From Erwinia pyri (GTDB lineage Bacteria > Pseudomonadota > Gammaproteobacteria > Enterobacterales > Enterobacteriaceae): 64,000 nucleotides of DNA. Below the pieces are notes generated by a model that ran no database searches, was not told the origin of the DNA, and saw nothing but the letters and a program-made list of their open reading frames with translations. Position 1 is the first letter of the stretch, and each line of letters starts with the position of its first letter. A program made the translations under genes and the position numbers. Where the stretch lies: the NCBI RefSeq assembly GCF_030758455.1, contig NZ_CP132353.1, positions 4,092,001 to 4,156,000 of the forward strand, written 5' to 3'. This document shows positions 44,221-54,620 of the stretch, in pieces.

Positions 44221-45105
44221 TCACAGCCAGTTGACCAGCGGAGAGGTGCTTAACGCAATACCGATAAACAGCACTAACCCCACGTAATTGTTGTTCAGAA
44301 AGGCTTTGAAGCAGGCATCGCGTTCGCGGGCGGAGATCAGCTTCTGCTGATGGATAAAGAGCGTGCCAGCCAGCAGGATTGACCAGTAAAAAGCGCCGCC
44401 AAGCTGCATCATCCAGCCAATCAGCGCCATTAATATCAGCGTCGTCAGCTGCAGAAGGCCCACGATGAGCTTATCAAAGCGACCAAACAGGATCGCTGTC
44501 GACTTCACGCCAATCTTTAAGTCATCATCTCTGTCCACCATCGCATAGAGCGTGTCATAAGCTACCGTCCAGCAGATATTAGCGGCAAACAGCAGCCAGC
44601 AAACCAGCGGCACGGTTTCGCTTACTGCCGCCCATCCCATTGGAATAGCCCAGCCAAACGCCGCGCCCAGCACCACCTGCGGCAGATGGGTATAGCGCTT
44701 CATAAACGGATAGACCCAGGCCAGCGCCAGGCCGCCAAAAGAGAGCCAGATGGTCATGGCATTCATGGTCAGCACCAGACAGAACGAGACCAGCACCAGC
44801 CCGGCAAACAGCAGTTTTGCCTCTCTGGAGGTCACCGCGCCGCTGGGTAAAGGACGTGCCTGGGTGCGCTTAACATGCCCGTCAATTTTACGATCGGCAA
44901 AATCATTAACCACGCAGCCAGCGGCGCGCATAAAGAATACGCCAAGGGTGAACACGATCAGCACGTTAAGCGGCGGGATCTCTCTGCCTGCCAGCCACAG
45001 CGCCCAAAAGGTGGGCCACAGCAGCAGCAACGAGCCAATCGGCTTGTCGATGCGCATCAGGCGGCTGTAGGCCTGAAATTTACTCACAGGAAGCGTTCTC
45101 TCCAC
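44221..45105 (-). CDS. ubiA: 4-hydroxybenzoate polyprenyltransferase
   Basis: Integral membrane enzyme attaching octaprenyl to 4-hydroxybenzoate in ubiquinone synthesis, 294 residues, about 8-9 membrane segments. Both Asp-rich motifs are present: [15 protein letters not shown] and [16 protein letters not shown]. It begins with GTG at 45105, one base after the ubiC TAA, so it is translationally coupled to ubiC. Confidence 0.97.
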   Translation of the reverse strand: MERTLPVSKFQAYSRLMRIDKPIGSLLLLWPTFWALWLAGREIPPLNVLIVFTLGVFFMRAAGCVVNDFADRKIDGHVKRTQARPLPSGAVTSREAKLLFAGLVLVSFCLVLTMNAMTIWLSFGGLALAWVYPFMKRYTHLPQVVLGAAFGWAIPMGWAAVSETVPLVCWLLFAANICWTVAYDTLYAMVDRDDDLKIGVKSTAILFGRFDKLIVGLLQLTTLILMALIGWMMQLGGAFYWSILLAGTLFIHQQKLISARERDACFKAFLNNNYVGLVLFIGIALSTSPLVNWL

Positions 45106-45106
45106 G

Positions 45107-45634
45107 TTACGGGTTCCCTTTAGCCAGCAGCGACTGATAGAGCGGCGCCGGCGGTAAAAACAGTTCGGTCAATAATAGCGGCTTGCCGGAGAGACGCAGG
45201 CGGGAACGGCGTCCCCACAACTCCTTGTGCTGACCAGGCTCGATAAAATCCCGCGTCAGCGTTGAGGAAGAAAAAAGATAGCGTCCCAGCGGGCGGGTGC
45301 CCAACTGTTGCAACATCTGCTCTGGCCCGATCAGGGTTGATTCAGGGACGATTGTCCGTCCAGCGAGCCAGGGCACACCGTCGCCGCACAGCAAAATCTC
45401 ACGCAGCCAGTAGCGGGGCTCCTGAGGTAAAAATGTTACCTCCTGCGCCGCATCCTCTGCACCAATAAAGCCTTCACGCACAATGTTCACCGTCACTTTT
45501 TCACAATGACGTTCAAAACGTTGTGTCATGGAATCTTCTTCCATCAACCAGTCCAGCAGCGGAGCGGTCAGCAAGGGCGAGGAGGCAGGAAGCCACTCAA
45601 GGGCGCGCAATTGCGTCAGCGCGTTTTCAGCCAT
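45107..45634 (-). CDS. ubiC: chorismate pyruvate-lyase
   Basis: First committed step of ubiquinone synthesis (chorismate to 4-hydroxybenzoate + pyruvate). 175 residues versus 165 in E. coli; seen: [53 protein letters not shown] and [24 protein letters not shown] 7 bases upstream supports the ATG at 45634 although the frame extends to 45694. In E. coli malM lies upstream; here the psiE gene does. Confidence 0.95.
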   Translation of the reverse strand: MAENALTQLRALEWLPASSPLLTAPLLDWLMEEDSMTQRFERHCEKVTVNIVREGFIGAEDAAQEVTFLPQEPRYWLREILLCGDGVPWLAGRTIVPESTLIGPEQMLQQLGTRPLGRYLFSSSTLTRDFIEPGQHKELWGRRSRLRLSGKPLLLTELFLPPAPLYQSLLAKGNP

Positions 45635-45762
45635 TCGGCTTCTCCGGGCAAAAATTGGGGGCCACAGTGTAACGCAGAGGTTAAGGGAGAACACAGCCTG
45701 AGAAGGGAAATTAATGCGATTTTTGGCGGGGACGTTGCGCCCCTGTCGGGGCGCGCCGGAAA

Positions 45763-46161
45763 TTATTCACGCTTCAGGCGATTGCTGTTAGCCAGCCAGA
45801 GAGTGATTACCAGAATCAGGATAGCGACAGAGTAGGCGAGCGTATCCAGCGGATTTTTATGATCAACAATGATCAGGCGAATAATGGCCGTGATGCCGAT
45901 ATAGACGAAATAGCGCAGCGGGAAGTGATAGCCCGACTGAAAGTATTTTACGATCAGGGCAATAAATTCGAAGTAGAGGAAATAGATCACTATTCCATCA
46001 ATCAATAAATAGGAGGAGGTCTGTTCGCCGGTGTTCAGCAATACGTTGGCCAGATGAATAGTCTCCTTGCCTAAAAACACGGCCAGAATGCAGGCCAGTC
46101 CTATCAGCCCTATGTTCAGCAGCATCTGTAATAACCAGGCGATACGCGTGGCGGTAATCAT
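45763..46161 (-). CDS. psiE: phosphate-starvation-inducible protein PsiE
   Basis: 132-residue inner-membrane protein (E. coli 136) with four hydrophobic segments; strongly conserved [20 protein letters not shown], then [20 protein letters not shown], and the end LKRE. Function unknown. The ATG at 46161 has AGAGGG 6 bases upstream; the frame continues 68 codons upstream without family similarity. Confidence 0.95.
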   Translation of the reverse strand: MITATRIAWLLQMLLNIGLIGLACILAVFLGKETIHLANVLLNTGEQTSSYLLIDGIVIYFLYFEFIALIVKYFQSGYHFPLRYFVYIGITAIIRLIIVDHKNPLDTLAYSVAILILVITLWLANSNRLKRE

Positions 46162-46342
46162 GGTAAACCCTCTGAAATCACTGTTATTGATCAGGTTAAT
46201 CCTGATACGCACAATATGCTTTAGTGTGAGCCAGTTCACAAGTTTTGCTTGCTGACTGCCCCGCTTTCCGGGGTAACCCCCGGGGCTTTGAGGAAAACTT
46301 TCACGCTCTGTAACAGATGCTGAGGCAGTGGTTTGTCCCAAT

Positions 46343-46371
46343 AAAAAAGGGCGCACAAAGTGCACCCTTTT
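46343..46371 (-). terminator. intrinsic terminator of the yjbEFGH operon
   Basis: A 12-bp stem with one mismatch (46345-46356 with 46360-46371), followed on the minus strand by a U run; it is 18 bases past the yjbH stop. Confidence 0.85.
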
Positions 46372-46388
46372 CAGACCTTCTGGCCGGG

Positions 46389-48485
46389 TTAGCGGAAATC
46401 GCGGTCCCTGTCGCTGGTCATGTCATACAGCTGGTATTTACGGCCCAGCATCTGGCCGCCATCACGCGTTAACGGCGTCCAGCTTACCTGTGCACGGCCA
46501 CGCGTTGGCGAAGCAGTAAACAGATCCATTGGAATCGAGATGTAGAAGCCTTTGGTGAAATCCCCTTCGCCATACTCTTCCGCCGAAACGTTAGTTTTGG
46601 TGGCGTAAGCGCCCACAATCACACCGCTGTCGAACTGGCGGGAGACATCAATTGTGGCCCCTTTATCCTCGGCCAGATACTGACCCACGCTCGCTTTCAC
46701 CAGTACCTGGTTATTAAAGAATGAAGGACGCCAGTAGGCCGTCAGATTACCGACTTTTGCCGTGTAGTCGGTAAACTGCATCATATTGTCCCAGTCACGC
46801 TGTTTGACGTAGTTGGCATCAATGCCCACTGCCCAGTCAGAGTCCAGCGGACGGTAGAGCACTTCGCCCCCTACGCCACCATACATGGTCTCCAGGTAGC
46901 CGCCATAGAGCTGACCGTAGAAGCCGTTGCCCAGGGCGTGCATGTAGTTGGCCTGCAGATTGTTAACGTAGACGTTGTTTTCCACATAGTCGCGAATATG
47001 GGTACGAACGCGAGGCAGTGAAGAGTCGTTTGGCGCACCGTTGTAATTGAATTTATCGTAGTTGTTTGCCAGGTTGCCGAACACGCTACCGTCAATCAGC
47101 AGGTGCTTCGTCAGCCAGTAATTTGCGTTGGCCATTACGCCGACCTGATAGAGATAGAAGCTCTCCGGGCCGCCAACAGACTGATTCAGAACCGGCGCAA
47201 TGCTGTAGTTGAAGTCATCAGCATCAATATAGTAGCCCTGCTCGGTATGGCCCGGATCGACCGGCTCCACACGCTTTTGATCCAGCGTCTGCTCTTTGCC
47301 CAGCGGATAGCCTTCCAGCTGCTGGCGCAGGCTGGCGACGTTGGTTTCCGTGGTGACCTGCGGCATCCGGTCGCGGATTTCCGTGACCTTCAGCGTGTCG
47401 ATGTTAGCTGGCAGGTTATTCATCAGGATCACGTTAGCGCGATCCACCCCTTCCTGGGTATTGCGATATTTTGTCTGCCGCCCGGAGGCGTAGAGCGTGT
47501 TGCCCTGCACCTGAATATTTGGCGCATCCAGCCCGGCGTTATATTTCAGATCGGTCAGCTGGCTCGCCACGGCGGTCTGCTCAAGGAATTCACCCTGCGG
47601 CTGCGGTTGATAAGCGGGTTTTGGCGAGTCAATCGAAGCCGTATGCAGATCGTTGAAGTTGGTGCGCAGCGTGAAGCCAGCCATAAAGGTATTGCCGCGC
47701 TCGTAGCTGACATTGACGTCTGCCCACTCCGTAAGGCGATAGATTGCGCCAACGTTAACTTTGCTTTTCTGTTCAAGGCGGCCGGCAAAATCATCCTGAT
47801 AATCGTTGCCTTCATATTCCGCCTTCAGGCGAAGCGGCTGCCAGGGAGTCTGATACTCCACGCCGCCGAAAATCGCTGCCGGGCCTTTAAACATATCTTT
47901 GCCGCTGACAGAACCTGCCGTCCCGTTGGTATCAGAACGGTAACAGTAGCTGCTGTCTGCTTCACAGAACGGGTTTTTCACCGTGCCGCTGTTGCCCAGA
48001 TAACCAAAGCCGAGACCCAGAGTGAAGTCAAACGGTCCCCAGGCTTTGGTCGCTACCAGATATTCGCTGTCAAACAGGCCAGTACCGCCCAGATCCCGCG
48101 CCCCTACGGCCACTTCCGGCAGCCAGTAACCCTCCTGCCAGAGTCGGGCTTTCAAATCGAACGCTTTATCCTTGTAGCTCTGGCTTCCGCTGAAGCTGTC
48201 CACGGCGCTGTAGCGGCGGGTTTTCACATCCGTATAGCGAATGGTCGCTTCCAGCCAGGGGAAAAGCTGAACCGATGAAGAGTAGAAGCGATACTGATCG
48301 TTATAACGGTAGTTCAGGCTGAATTCGCCATCTTTTGCCATCCGCGCGGTGGGAACCTGCAACAGGCCCACCCCGCCGAAATCGGACTGCGAAGGCCCCA
48401 CCGGATCGGGAAAGGTTGCCGCCTGAGCCTGACAGGCGCAGGCGACAGAAATAGCTAACAGGCTGAGAAGATAAGATTTTTTCAT
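46389..48485 (-). CDS. yjbH: YjbH family outer-membrane beta-barrel
   Basis: 698-residue protein with a signal peptide ([17 protein letters not shown]) and the group-4-capsule-like YjbH/GfcD architecture, predicted as a double outer-membrane barrel. The yjbEFGH operon of E. coli makes an extracellular polysaccharide under Rcs control; this member probably serves its export. Starts inside the yjbG stop (overlap of one base). Confidence 0.93.
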   Translation of the reverse strand: MKKSYLLSLLAISVACACQAQAATFPDPVGPSQSDFGGVGLLQVPTARMAKDGEFSLNYRYNDQYRFYSSSVQLFPWLEATIRYTDVKTRRYSAVDSFSGSQSYKDKAFDLKARLWQEGYWLPEVAVGARDLGGTGLFDSEYLVATKAWGPFDFTLGLGFGYLGNSGTVKNPFCEADSSYCYRSDTNGTAGSVSGKDMFKGPAAIFGGVEYQTPWQPLRLKAEYEGNDYQDDFAGRLEQKSKVNVGAIYRLTEWADVNVSYERGNTFMAGFTLRTNFNDLHTASIDSPKPAYQPQPQGEFLEQTAVASQLTDLKYNAGLDAPNIQVQGNTLYASGRQTKYRNTQEGVDRANVILMNNLPANIDTLKVTEIRDRMPQVTTETNVASLRQQLEGYPLGKEQTLDQKRVEPVDPGHTEQGYYIDADDFNYSIAPVLNQSVGGPESFYLYQVGVMANANYWLTKHLLIDGSVFGNLANNYDKFNYNGAPNDSSLPRVRTHIRDYVENNVYVNNLQANYMHALGNGFYGQLYGGYLETMYGGVGGEVLYRPLDSDWAVGIDANYVKQRDWDNMMQFTDYTAKVGNLTAYWRPSFFNNQVLVKASVGQYLAEDKGATIDVSRQFDSGVIVGAYATKTNVSAEEYGEGDFTKGFYISIPMDLFTASPTRGRAQVSWTPLTRDGGQMLGRKYQLYDMTSDRDRDFR

Positions 48486-49240
48486 CAGTCAGGGATCCGA
48501 TGCGTCAAAACAGAAACAATCTGCTGGTTAAGGTCTTCATCGTCGCCAGGCAGCGTCCATGAGGAAAAGCCAACGTAAATAGTGCTGCCAGCTTCAGGCT
48601 CAACGTGGCGGCGGTTCCAGTAAGCGACAGGCACTTCACTGGCCTCACCGTTGGGGGCAATCAGCACCGCAACGTTCCGCTCTGCGCCCGACAGGTTGTC
48701 GTGATCCTGCAGGTAATCCACCACGCTCCGGCCAGGCAGCCAGGAGGTTTTACCACTTCCGGTGATAGCGCCTGCCAGGGTGATAGTGGTGGGCTTTTGC
48801 AGCGTATAGACGCTGTAATCCCCTGCCAGCGTCCGGTTGGCAGCGGGACGTACGCGAACCCAATCGGGATCAAGATTGGTGAATTGCCGCCCTGTGACTT
48901 TCACCGCGGCCACCTGTTGCAGCACGTTATCCACCACGGCCGCAAGAGTGGCATCGCCGTCCGCATGCAGGGCATTACTCCAGGCTTTCAGGCGCGCCAT
49001 AACTTGCTGCTGCTGCTGAACCGCAGCGGCGGTCGCCAGTTTTTCTGCAATCACCGTACCGGGCCACCAGGTTTTTCCTGCCAGCGCGGGGCTACTGACT
49101 AACTGGGCCAGATTCTGTGCATGAGTAACCGTCGCCGTCTGCGTCTGCCCCGGGGAGTAAACCGTTACCTGACTTTCCGCACGCACGCTCAGCGAGACGC
49201 AGGCAGCGATCCCTGCGAGAAGAAGAGTTATTTTTTTCAT
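48485..49240 (-). CDS. yjbG: YjbG capsule biosynthesis GfcC-like protein
   Basis: 251-residue periplasmic protein with signal peptide ([20 protein letters not shown], then AES). Related to GfcC/YjbG proteins. Seen: [20 protein letters not shown] in the C-terminal half. Its ATG overlaps the yjbF stop (ATGA), so the pair is coupled. Confidence 0.92.
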   Translation of the reverse strand: MKKITLLLAGIAACVSLSVRAESQVTVYSPGQTQTATVTHAQNLAQLVSSPALAGKTWWPGTVIAEKLATAAAVQQQQQVMARLKAWSNALHADGDATLAAVVDNVLQQVAAVKVTGRQFTNLDPDWVRVRPAANRTLAGDYSVYTLQKPTTITLAGAITGSGKTSWLPGRSVVDYLQDHDNLSGAERNVAVLIAPNGEASEVPVAYWNRRHVEPEAGSTIYVGFSSWTLPGDDEDLNQQIVSVLTHRIPD

Positions 49241-49884
49241 GATTTCGCAGGCTTCAGGATAGTGGTTTCAAGAGGGAAATAGTCACCGCCCAGCGTCTGC
49301 TGTGACTGGCGAACCTCTCCGGTGGTGGTATCAATCCAGAAGGTGTTGCGCCAGGATTTGCCCTCTGAGGGCAGCTCAACCTCCTCCTGCCAGACGCGAC
49401 ACGCAACGTTATTGCCTGCCAGCAGCAGAACCTGATCTTTCAGACGCGTAAAGTGGGAGGTAGCGGTTGCTGCCCGGAATTTACCTGCTTCAGTCCAGCT
49501 CAGGGTACGTGTCCAGCCTGCCCCTTCCGTCAGTTCGAGTGGATTTGACAGCGGATCCTGGCTCAGATTGGTGACATCACCGAGGTTGTCAGCCAGTCCC
49601 AGCGTTTTCACCACGCGCCCATGCTGGGTGACCACCACTGATTGATCGCGGGTGATCCATTTTTGCTGGCCGTTTTCATCGAAGCCCAGCACCACAAAAA
49701 TACGCTGCCCGTTATTCACGCGCAGGTACATGCTGGCATAAGGCAGATTTTCAACTTGTTGATCGGTAACCTGAACGTCATCCGGCCCGAGCAGGGCGAG
49801 TTTTACCGTCTCTCCAAGCCCTTTTTGTGTTTGTGTACAGGCCTGGAGAAGCAGGCAGCAAAGCAGCAGTGATAGGTAGCGCAC
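49237..49884 (-). CDS. yjbF: YjbF outer-membrane lipoprotein (GfcB family)
   Basis: 215-residue lipoprotein (E. coli YjbF 212). I chose the GTG at 49884, which places a compact signal peptide (RYLSLLLCCLLLQAC) with lipobox LLQAC directly at the start; the frame is open 63 codons further but that part looks non-coding. Conserved LGPDDVQVTDQQVENLPYAS follows. Confidence 0.92.
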   Translation of the reverse strand: MRYLSLLLCCLLLQACTQTQKGLGETVKLALLGPDDVQVTDQQVENLPYASMYLRVNNGQRIFVVLGFDENGQQKWITRDQSVVVTQHGRVVKTLGLADNLGDVTNLSQDPLSNPLELTEGAGWTRTLSWTEAGKFRAATATSHFTRLKDQVLLLAGNNVACRVWQEEVELPSEGKSWRNTFWIDTTTGEVRQSQQTLGGDYFPLETTILKPAKS

Positions 49885-49963
49885 CGGTGTGTGTCCCTGA
49901 GCAAAGTCTGACAATGTCAAAAAATAACCACACAAACGTGTGGTTATGATTAATTTACCGCAC

Positions 49964-50212
49964 TTAACGCGTGGTGCTGGTGGTGGTAGTTGTAGTGGTG
50001 CCGGTATTAGAACCGTTGCCACCACTGGATGCTGCCAGAGCAACACCAACCAGTGCGCCAAGCGCACCCACACCTACTGCCGTGGTGGTTCCGGCGGAGA
50101 GTGTCCCCGCAGTAGCACCGGCGGCAGCGCCAGCTTCTTCAGGCGCAGCAAAAGCGGCTGAAGCACTGGCTAAGTACACTATGGCTGCAGCAGCACATAA
50201 GACTTTTTTCAT
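49964..50212 (-). CDS. yjbE: YjbE family exopolysaccharide operon protein
   Basis: 82-residue exported protein (E. coli 80): signal peptide to SASAAFA, then a Gly/Ala-rich hydrophobic stretch and a Thr-rich tail (TGTTTTTTTSTTR). First gene of the operon. AGGG 8 bases before the ATG at 50212 sets the start over the one at 50227. Function unknown. Confidence 0.93.
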   Translation of the reverse strand: MKKVLCAAAAIVYLASASAAFAAPEEAGAAAGATAGTLSAGTTTAVGVGALGALVGVALAASSGGNGSNTGTTTTTTTSTTR

Positions 50213-50868
50213 AACATTTCCCTTCATTAAATGAATGGATACCTCACCTGAAGGTTTTCAGGCGGCTCCAGTATAAGGCAATCAATGGCCAGAATTGAGG
50301 GGGATCCTCACCGTCGCAGAGGCCCTTTTCTTTGTCTAAAATAAGCACGCTTTGCCCACTCAGGGCAACATTTGACTAAATAATTCAATATATTAGTGTT
50401 TATAACTATGTCAGGGCCACTTATTAGTATCATTCGCTAATAATGTCCTTTAGGAAGGCGAAATCACCGGAGGTGGCGCTGAAAGCGAGTTATTGCAGTA
50501 AAGGTTTTATATTTCAGAATATTAGCAAGGGATCGGCAGCAGAACCGGGTTAAATCGCCGTTTATTCTTTCAGATTTATCCTTAAGAAAATCAAAGCAAA
50601 AGGGTGATATTTAAGATTATCCTTACCTGGCAGCCTGTGACTTTATCTATTTTTGGGGGCGATAAAGCGCTTTCACCTGCTTTAGCGACTGTCTCACGTA
50701 ACGGCTATCGGGGGATGAAGAGAATCAGAGGTAATGTCAACCAGGTCCATAAACAGATAAAGTCGGATCTGACAGCGGAAAGTCGGGTGCTGGTTAGTGC
50801 CTTAAGGGAACTGAAAATTCTAAAAGCACGCCAGACATAATCATTGCCTGCCCCCCGGGATTAACTGA
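50213..50868. other. 656-base region upstream of yjbE
   Basis: AT-rich leader of the yjbE operon. A RcsAB-like site lies at 50612-50625. A 78-codon plus-strand frame (50604-50840, MIFKIILTWQ...) is open but has no SD, no recognised similarity and a mixed composition, so I do not call it. No JUMPstart/ops element was seen. Confidence 0.5.
50612..50625. promoter_or_regulatory. possible RcsAB box
   Basis: TAAGATTATCCTTA matches the RcsAB consensus TAAGAATATTCCTA at 11 of 14 positions. The yjbEFGH operon is Rcs-controlled in E. coli. It is about 400 bases upstream of yjbE, further than expected, so this is tentative. Confidence 0.3.
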
Positions 50869-51765
50869 CTACTGCCTTTCCTGAACCGACATTTGCTCAA
50901 GATCGGTAATCAGGTCCGGCCCCACCGGTTTCCATGCCAGACGCTCCCGGGTCAATGCACTTGATGCAGACATCTCCTGAACAACAAAATGACTCATCCA
51001 GCCAAAATGAGCGGAGGCATCTGAGGAGGCAATAGGCACAACGGGTACATTGAGAATAAGCCCAATCGTTTCGGCAATCTTTCGCATGGAAATACCTTCT
51101 TCTGCTACAGCATGGTATCGGCTACCGGGGCTATTTTTTTCCAGGGCCAGAATATAGAGCAGCGCAACATCACCAAGATGTACCGCCGCCCAGCGATTTT
51201 TCCCTTCATCAACGTACGCTGAGATCCCCTTCTGTCGGGCAATTTCAATCAGGGAGGTGATTAAGCCCTGCTTGCAGGGGTTATGAACCTGCGAAAGTCG
51301 GATCACAGAAACATTGACGCCTTTATCTGAGACTTCGACTCCTGCCAGTTCCGATGCCTTACGCGGATTCTGATGTTCAGGATTAAAATGGTCCTCATCA
51401 GCCAGGGCGCTTTGCCCCGCTGACCCCATCCCCACGCCAGAAGTAATAATCAACGGCCGCTGCGTGCCTTCCAGTGCTTTACCCATTGCCAGAATAGCCA
51501 GCCGATCCTTTTCACAATTCGTTATGAAGGTAGAAAAATCGTGATTGAATGCGGTATGAATAACGCCATCACTCAACATTGCGCCCCGCCGCAGGCTGTC
51601 AACGTCCTCAATATCGCCAAAATGTGCCTCAGCACCTGCAGCCTTTAAAATATCAGCCCCTTGCTGGCTTCTTGTAAGCCCGACAACCTGATACCCAGCC
51701 GCGATAAGTTGACTTACTAAAGCAGTGCCGATAAAACCGGTCGCGCCGGTGAGGAAGATACGCAT
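50869..51765 (-). CDS. NAD(P)-dependent epimerase/SDR family protein
   Basis: 298-residue atypical/extended SDR. Rossmann motif TGATGFIG near residues 6-13, DIEDVDSLRRG after the second strand, then SGVGMGSAG and a C-terminal substrate-domain region. No assigned substrate. Divergent from an AraC-type regulator 124 bases away, which likely controls it. Confidence 0.88.
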   Translation of the reverse strand: MRIFLTGATGFIGTALVSQLIAAGYQVVGLTRSQQGADILKAAGAEAHFGDIEDVDSLRRGAMLSDGVIHTAFNHDFSTFITNCEKDRLAILAMGKALEGTQRPLIITSGVGMGSAGQSALADEDHFNPEHQNPRKASELAGVEVSDKGVNVSVIRLSQVHNPCKQGLITSLIEIARQKGISAYVDEGKNRWAAVHLGDVALLYILALEKNSPGSRYHAVAEEGISMRKIAETIGLILNVPVVPIASSDASAHFGWMSHFVVQEMSASSALTRERLAWKPVGPDLITDLEQMSVQERQ

Positions 51766-51889
51766 TGTGAGTTCACCTTAGTGTGATTAATAACGTGCTT
51801 TTGCACCCCGCTACGCAACTCTAAGTCTTTCATGTAATACGATCTATGGTGTATGGTCGCTGTTTTATGTCCGATCGTCCGGAGTAAAG

Positions 51890-52801
51890 ATGGATCCGCT
51901 TTCACAGTTGTTATCACTGCTTAAGCCTGAGAGCTATGTTTCGGGCGGCGTTGTCCTTAATGATGGGCTGGCAGTGCAGTGGCCGCAGCATGACGGTATC
52001 AAATGTTATGCCGTGGTATCCGGGCAGTGCTGGCTATCGGTCGAAGGCGTTGCAGATTTGATACGTCTTACTGCAGGAGATTGTTACCTGTTGCCGCCAG
52101 GCCCACCTTTCAGACTCACAACGGATTTATCGGCGAAGCCTGTAGATTTTCAGGCTGTGCGTACCACAATGACCTCAGATACAGCCTTTAAGGCGGATGA
52201 AGAGCAGAGCTGTTTCCTGGTAGGCGGCCACTTTCTGCTTGCTGGCCGCCCTGCCCAAATGCTTTTGGGTTCACTGCCGCCCATTGTTCATATTCGCAAA
52301 GAGTCAGACAGCACGGCAATGCGTTGGGCGCTTGAGCGCATGGTTCAGGAGGTAAGAACTCCTCAGCCCGGCAGCGGGCTAATCGTGCAGCAACTGGCTT
52401 TTATGCTGTTAATTCAGGCATTGCGGTTGCACGCAGATGAGAGCTCCAGCACTAACGTTGGCTGGCTGTTTGCCTTGAGGGATAAGCATCTGAGTATTGC
52501 CCTGGCATGCATGCATGATAAGCCCGGGCATAGCTGGACCTTAGAAAAGCTTGCTCTGGCGGTGGGAATGTCGCGTTCAGTATTTGCAAAACGTTTCAGG
52601 GAAACGGTAGGAACTGCGCCGATAGAATATCTGACGCAATGGAGAATGCTGCTGGCGTGCGACCGACTACAACATTCAGGCGATTCTATCCTGACTATCT
52701 CAACCTCATTAGGGTATGAGTCGGAGAGCGCTTTCAGAAAAGCATTTAAACGCGTTATCGGCTCTTCTCCGGGTCAACTCTCTTTACGCAAACAGCGGTA
52801 A
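51890..52801 (+). CDS. AraC family regulator with cupin sensor
   Basis: 303-residue activator. The N-terminal cupin-like domain (VSGQCWLSVEGVADLIRLTA, GDCYLLPPGPPFRLTT) is of the AraC_binding type seen in regulators beside oxidoreductases; the C-terminal AraC/XylS DNA-binding domain has two HTHs (WTLEKLALAVGMSRSVFAKR; TISTSLGYESESAFRKAFKR). Likely regulates the divergent SDR gene. Confidence 0.92.
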   Translation: MDPLSQLLSLLKPESYVSGGVVLNDGLAVQWPQHDGIKCYAVVSGQCWLSVEGVADLIRLTAGDCYLLPPGPPFRLTTDLSAKPVDFQAVRTTMTSDTAFKADEEQSCFLVGGHFLLAGRPAQMLLGSLPPIVHIRKESDSTAMRWALERMVQEVRTPQPGSGLIVQQLAFMLLIQALRLHADESSSTNVGWLFALRDKHLSIALACMHDKPGHSWTLEKLALAVGMSRSVFAKRFRETVGTAPIEYLTQWRMLLACDRLQHSGDSILTISTSLGYESESAFRKAFKRVIGSSPGQLSLRKQR

Positions 52802-52809
52802 CTCCCTGT

Positions 52810-53721
52810 TTATGTGCGCTGTTCCGCCAGAAAATCGATAAATGCGCGCAGCGGCGCAGAGGTAAACCGGCTGGAAAAATAGAGCCATGGCCCTTCAAAC
52901 GTGCTCCACCACTCTGGCAGCACGGGGTGAAGATCGCCGCTCTGAAAACCGGGCTGCAGCCAGTTCTCAAACGTCGCAATAATCCCCTGCCCCGTGCGGG
53001 CAAGATCGATGGCAGCGGAAACGCCATTAACGCCGACGATCAGACGCCCCGGCGGATCAACAATCAGGGTCTCTCCATCTCGCTCAAACTCCCAGCTGAC
53101 CAGCGCGCCGCTGGAAAATTTCAGGCGTATGCAGTCGTGATCGAGTAAATCGCGGGGAGTCAGAGGATATCCCCGTTTTTCCAGATAAGAAGGCGCGGCC
53201 GCTAAGGCCAGCCGTTGTCTCCTGGGGCCAACAGGCACAGCTATGGTGTCTTTTGCCAGGTGCTCGCCATAGCGGATCCCTGCATCACAACCCGCGGCTA
53301 TCGCATCTACCAGCCGATCCTCGACCACGATTTCCACTCTCACCTGCGGATGACGTGTAAGAAACCGGTCAAGCAAAGGGGGAAGAATATCGGTCATTAC
53401 CGCGCCGGTGACGTTCAGCTTAAGCACGCCCCGTACATGTTGCTGAGAGCTTGCAACATCGTTGAGCGCGGCTCTCATTTCAGCGAGCAGCGGGGAGATA
53501 CGGGACGCCAGCGCCCGGCCAGCTTCTGTTGGCATGACGCTACGGGTGGTGCGGATCAGCAGCGGCGCGCCCAGACTAAGCTCCAGTACGGAAATCCTTT
53601 CGCTGACGGTTGACGGAGAGAGGCCAAGCCGCCGGGCGGCAGCTCTGAAGTTATTCTCTTCAAACACGGCGAGAAAAATCGACAAATCATTCATGTCAGG
53701 CGGCAGGCTATTGTTCGGCAT
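52810..53721 (-). CDS. LysR family transcriptional regulator
   Basis: 303-residue LysR protein of the CrgA-like subgroup: MNDLSIFLAVFEENNFRAAA, RRLGLSPSTVSERISVLE, then effector domain. An earlier start (MPNNSLPPD) precedes it by 9 residues. Divergent from the SDR gene at 53840, which is the probable target. Convergent with the AraC gene, 8 bases between stops. Confidence 0.92.
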   Translation of the reverse strand: MPNNSLPPDMNDLSIFLAVFEENNFRAAARRLGLSPSTVSERISVLELSLGAPLLIRTTRSVMPTEAGRALASRISPLLAEMRAALNDVASSQQHVRGVLKLNVTGAVMTDILPPLLDRFLTRHPQVRVEIVVEDRLVDAIAAGCDAGIRYGEHLAKDTIAVPVGPRRQRLALAAAPSYLEKRGYPLTPRDLLDHDCIRLKFSSGALVSWEFERDGETLIVDPPGRLIVGVNGVSAAIDLARTGQGIIATFENWLQPGFQSGDLHPVLPEWWSTFEGPWLYFSSRFTSAPLRAFIDFLAEQRT

Positions 53722-53839
53722 AGCGATCAGCGTATTCGTATCAGCTTATATTATCAAACACTCTTGTTCAGTTTATAAGTAGATCTCTGCCAGCGGTAAG
53801 GCATTCACCTTGCCTTTACGCATAACTGAGGGGGCTAAC

Positions 53840-54565
53840 TTGAGTAGAAAAAATGTCGTGATTACCGGTGCCAATAAAAGCATCGGCTTCGAAACCGCCC
53901 GCCAGCTGGGCTTGCTCGGCTATCGGGTATGGCTGGGAAGCCGTGACAAAAATCGGGGATTAACAGCGGTGTCTGAACTGGCGGCCCAGGGCATTGATGC
54001 ACGGCTTTTGCTGGTGGATGTAACTGATAACAAGAGCGTAGAAGCTGCGGCTGAGCAGCTCCTTAAAGAGGAGGGGAAACTGGATGTTCTGATCAACAAT
54101 GCCGGGATTTCCGGCGCCCAGCCTGTCGCGCCGAGTACGCAGAGTCTTACCGATATTCAACGCGTTTATGAAACCAATGTGTTCGGTGCCATACGCATGA
54201 CCCAGGCCTTCCTGCCGCTACTTAAAGCCGCCTCTGGCGCTAAAATCGTGATGGTCAGCAGCGGATTAGGATCGCTGAGCTGGGTTTCCGATGCCGCTCA
54301 TCCCTATTCTCAGGTTGAGGCGATGGGTTACACCAGCTCGAAAACGGCCCTGAATGCGGTGACCGTTGCCTTTGCCAGAGAGCTTGCGGCGTCTGGCATC
54401 AGCGTTAACGCAGTGGACCCCGGCTACACAGCCACAGATTTCAATGGGCATACCGGCTACCGAACCGTTGCTCAGGCCGCCGCAGGGATCGTCTGGCTGG
54501 CAGAGCTTAACGCTGCGGATATGACGGGGGGATTTTACTTCGACAAGAACCGGGCGCCCTGGTAA
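53840..54565 (+). CDS. classical SDR oxidoreductase
   Basis: 241-residue short-chain dehydrogenase. Coenzyme motif TGANKSIG, NNAG (LINNAGISG), active Ser in MVSSGLGS and YxxxK as YTSSKTALNAV; C-terminal NAVDPGYTATDFN. I chose the TTG at 53840 because GAGGGG lies 5 bases upstream; another TTG at 53810 has no SD. Substrate unknown. Confidence 0.9.
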   Translation: MSRKNVVITGANKSIGFETARQLGLLGYRVWLGSRDKNRGLTAVSELAAQGIDARLLLVDVTDNKSVEAAAEQLLKEEGKLDVLINNAGISGAQPVAPSTQSLTDIQRVYETNVFGAIRMTQAFLPLLKAASGAKIVMVSSGLGSLSWVSDAAHPYSQVEAMGYTSSKTALNAVTVAFARELAASGISVNAVDPGYTATDFNGHTGYRTVAQAAAGIVWLAELNAADMTGGFYFDKNRAPW

Positions 54566-54620
54566 AACCTGCTATGGCGGCAAGCGGCTATTTTGGCAAT
54601 CCTTCGCCAAAATGTTCTGC

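Noticed and set aside
45737..45754. GC hairpin after psiE as a terminator
   Set aside because: A 7-bp stem with loop is present but no U run follows on the minus strand; left uncalled.
47103..48278. 391-codon plus-strand frame inside yjbH
   Set aside because: Antisense shadow of yjbH without an SD or similarity.
50604..50840. 78-codon plus-strand frame upstream of yjbE
   Set aside because: No SD, no recognised similarity and it overlaps likely regulatory DNA; possible but unsupported.
50213..50868. JUMPstart/ops element (RfaH control) before yjbE
   Set aside because: No GGCGGTAG on the operon strand was found.
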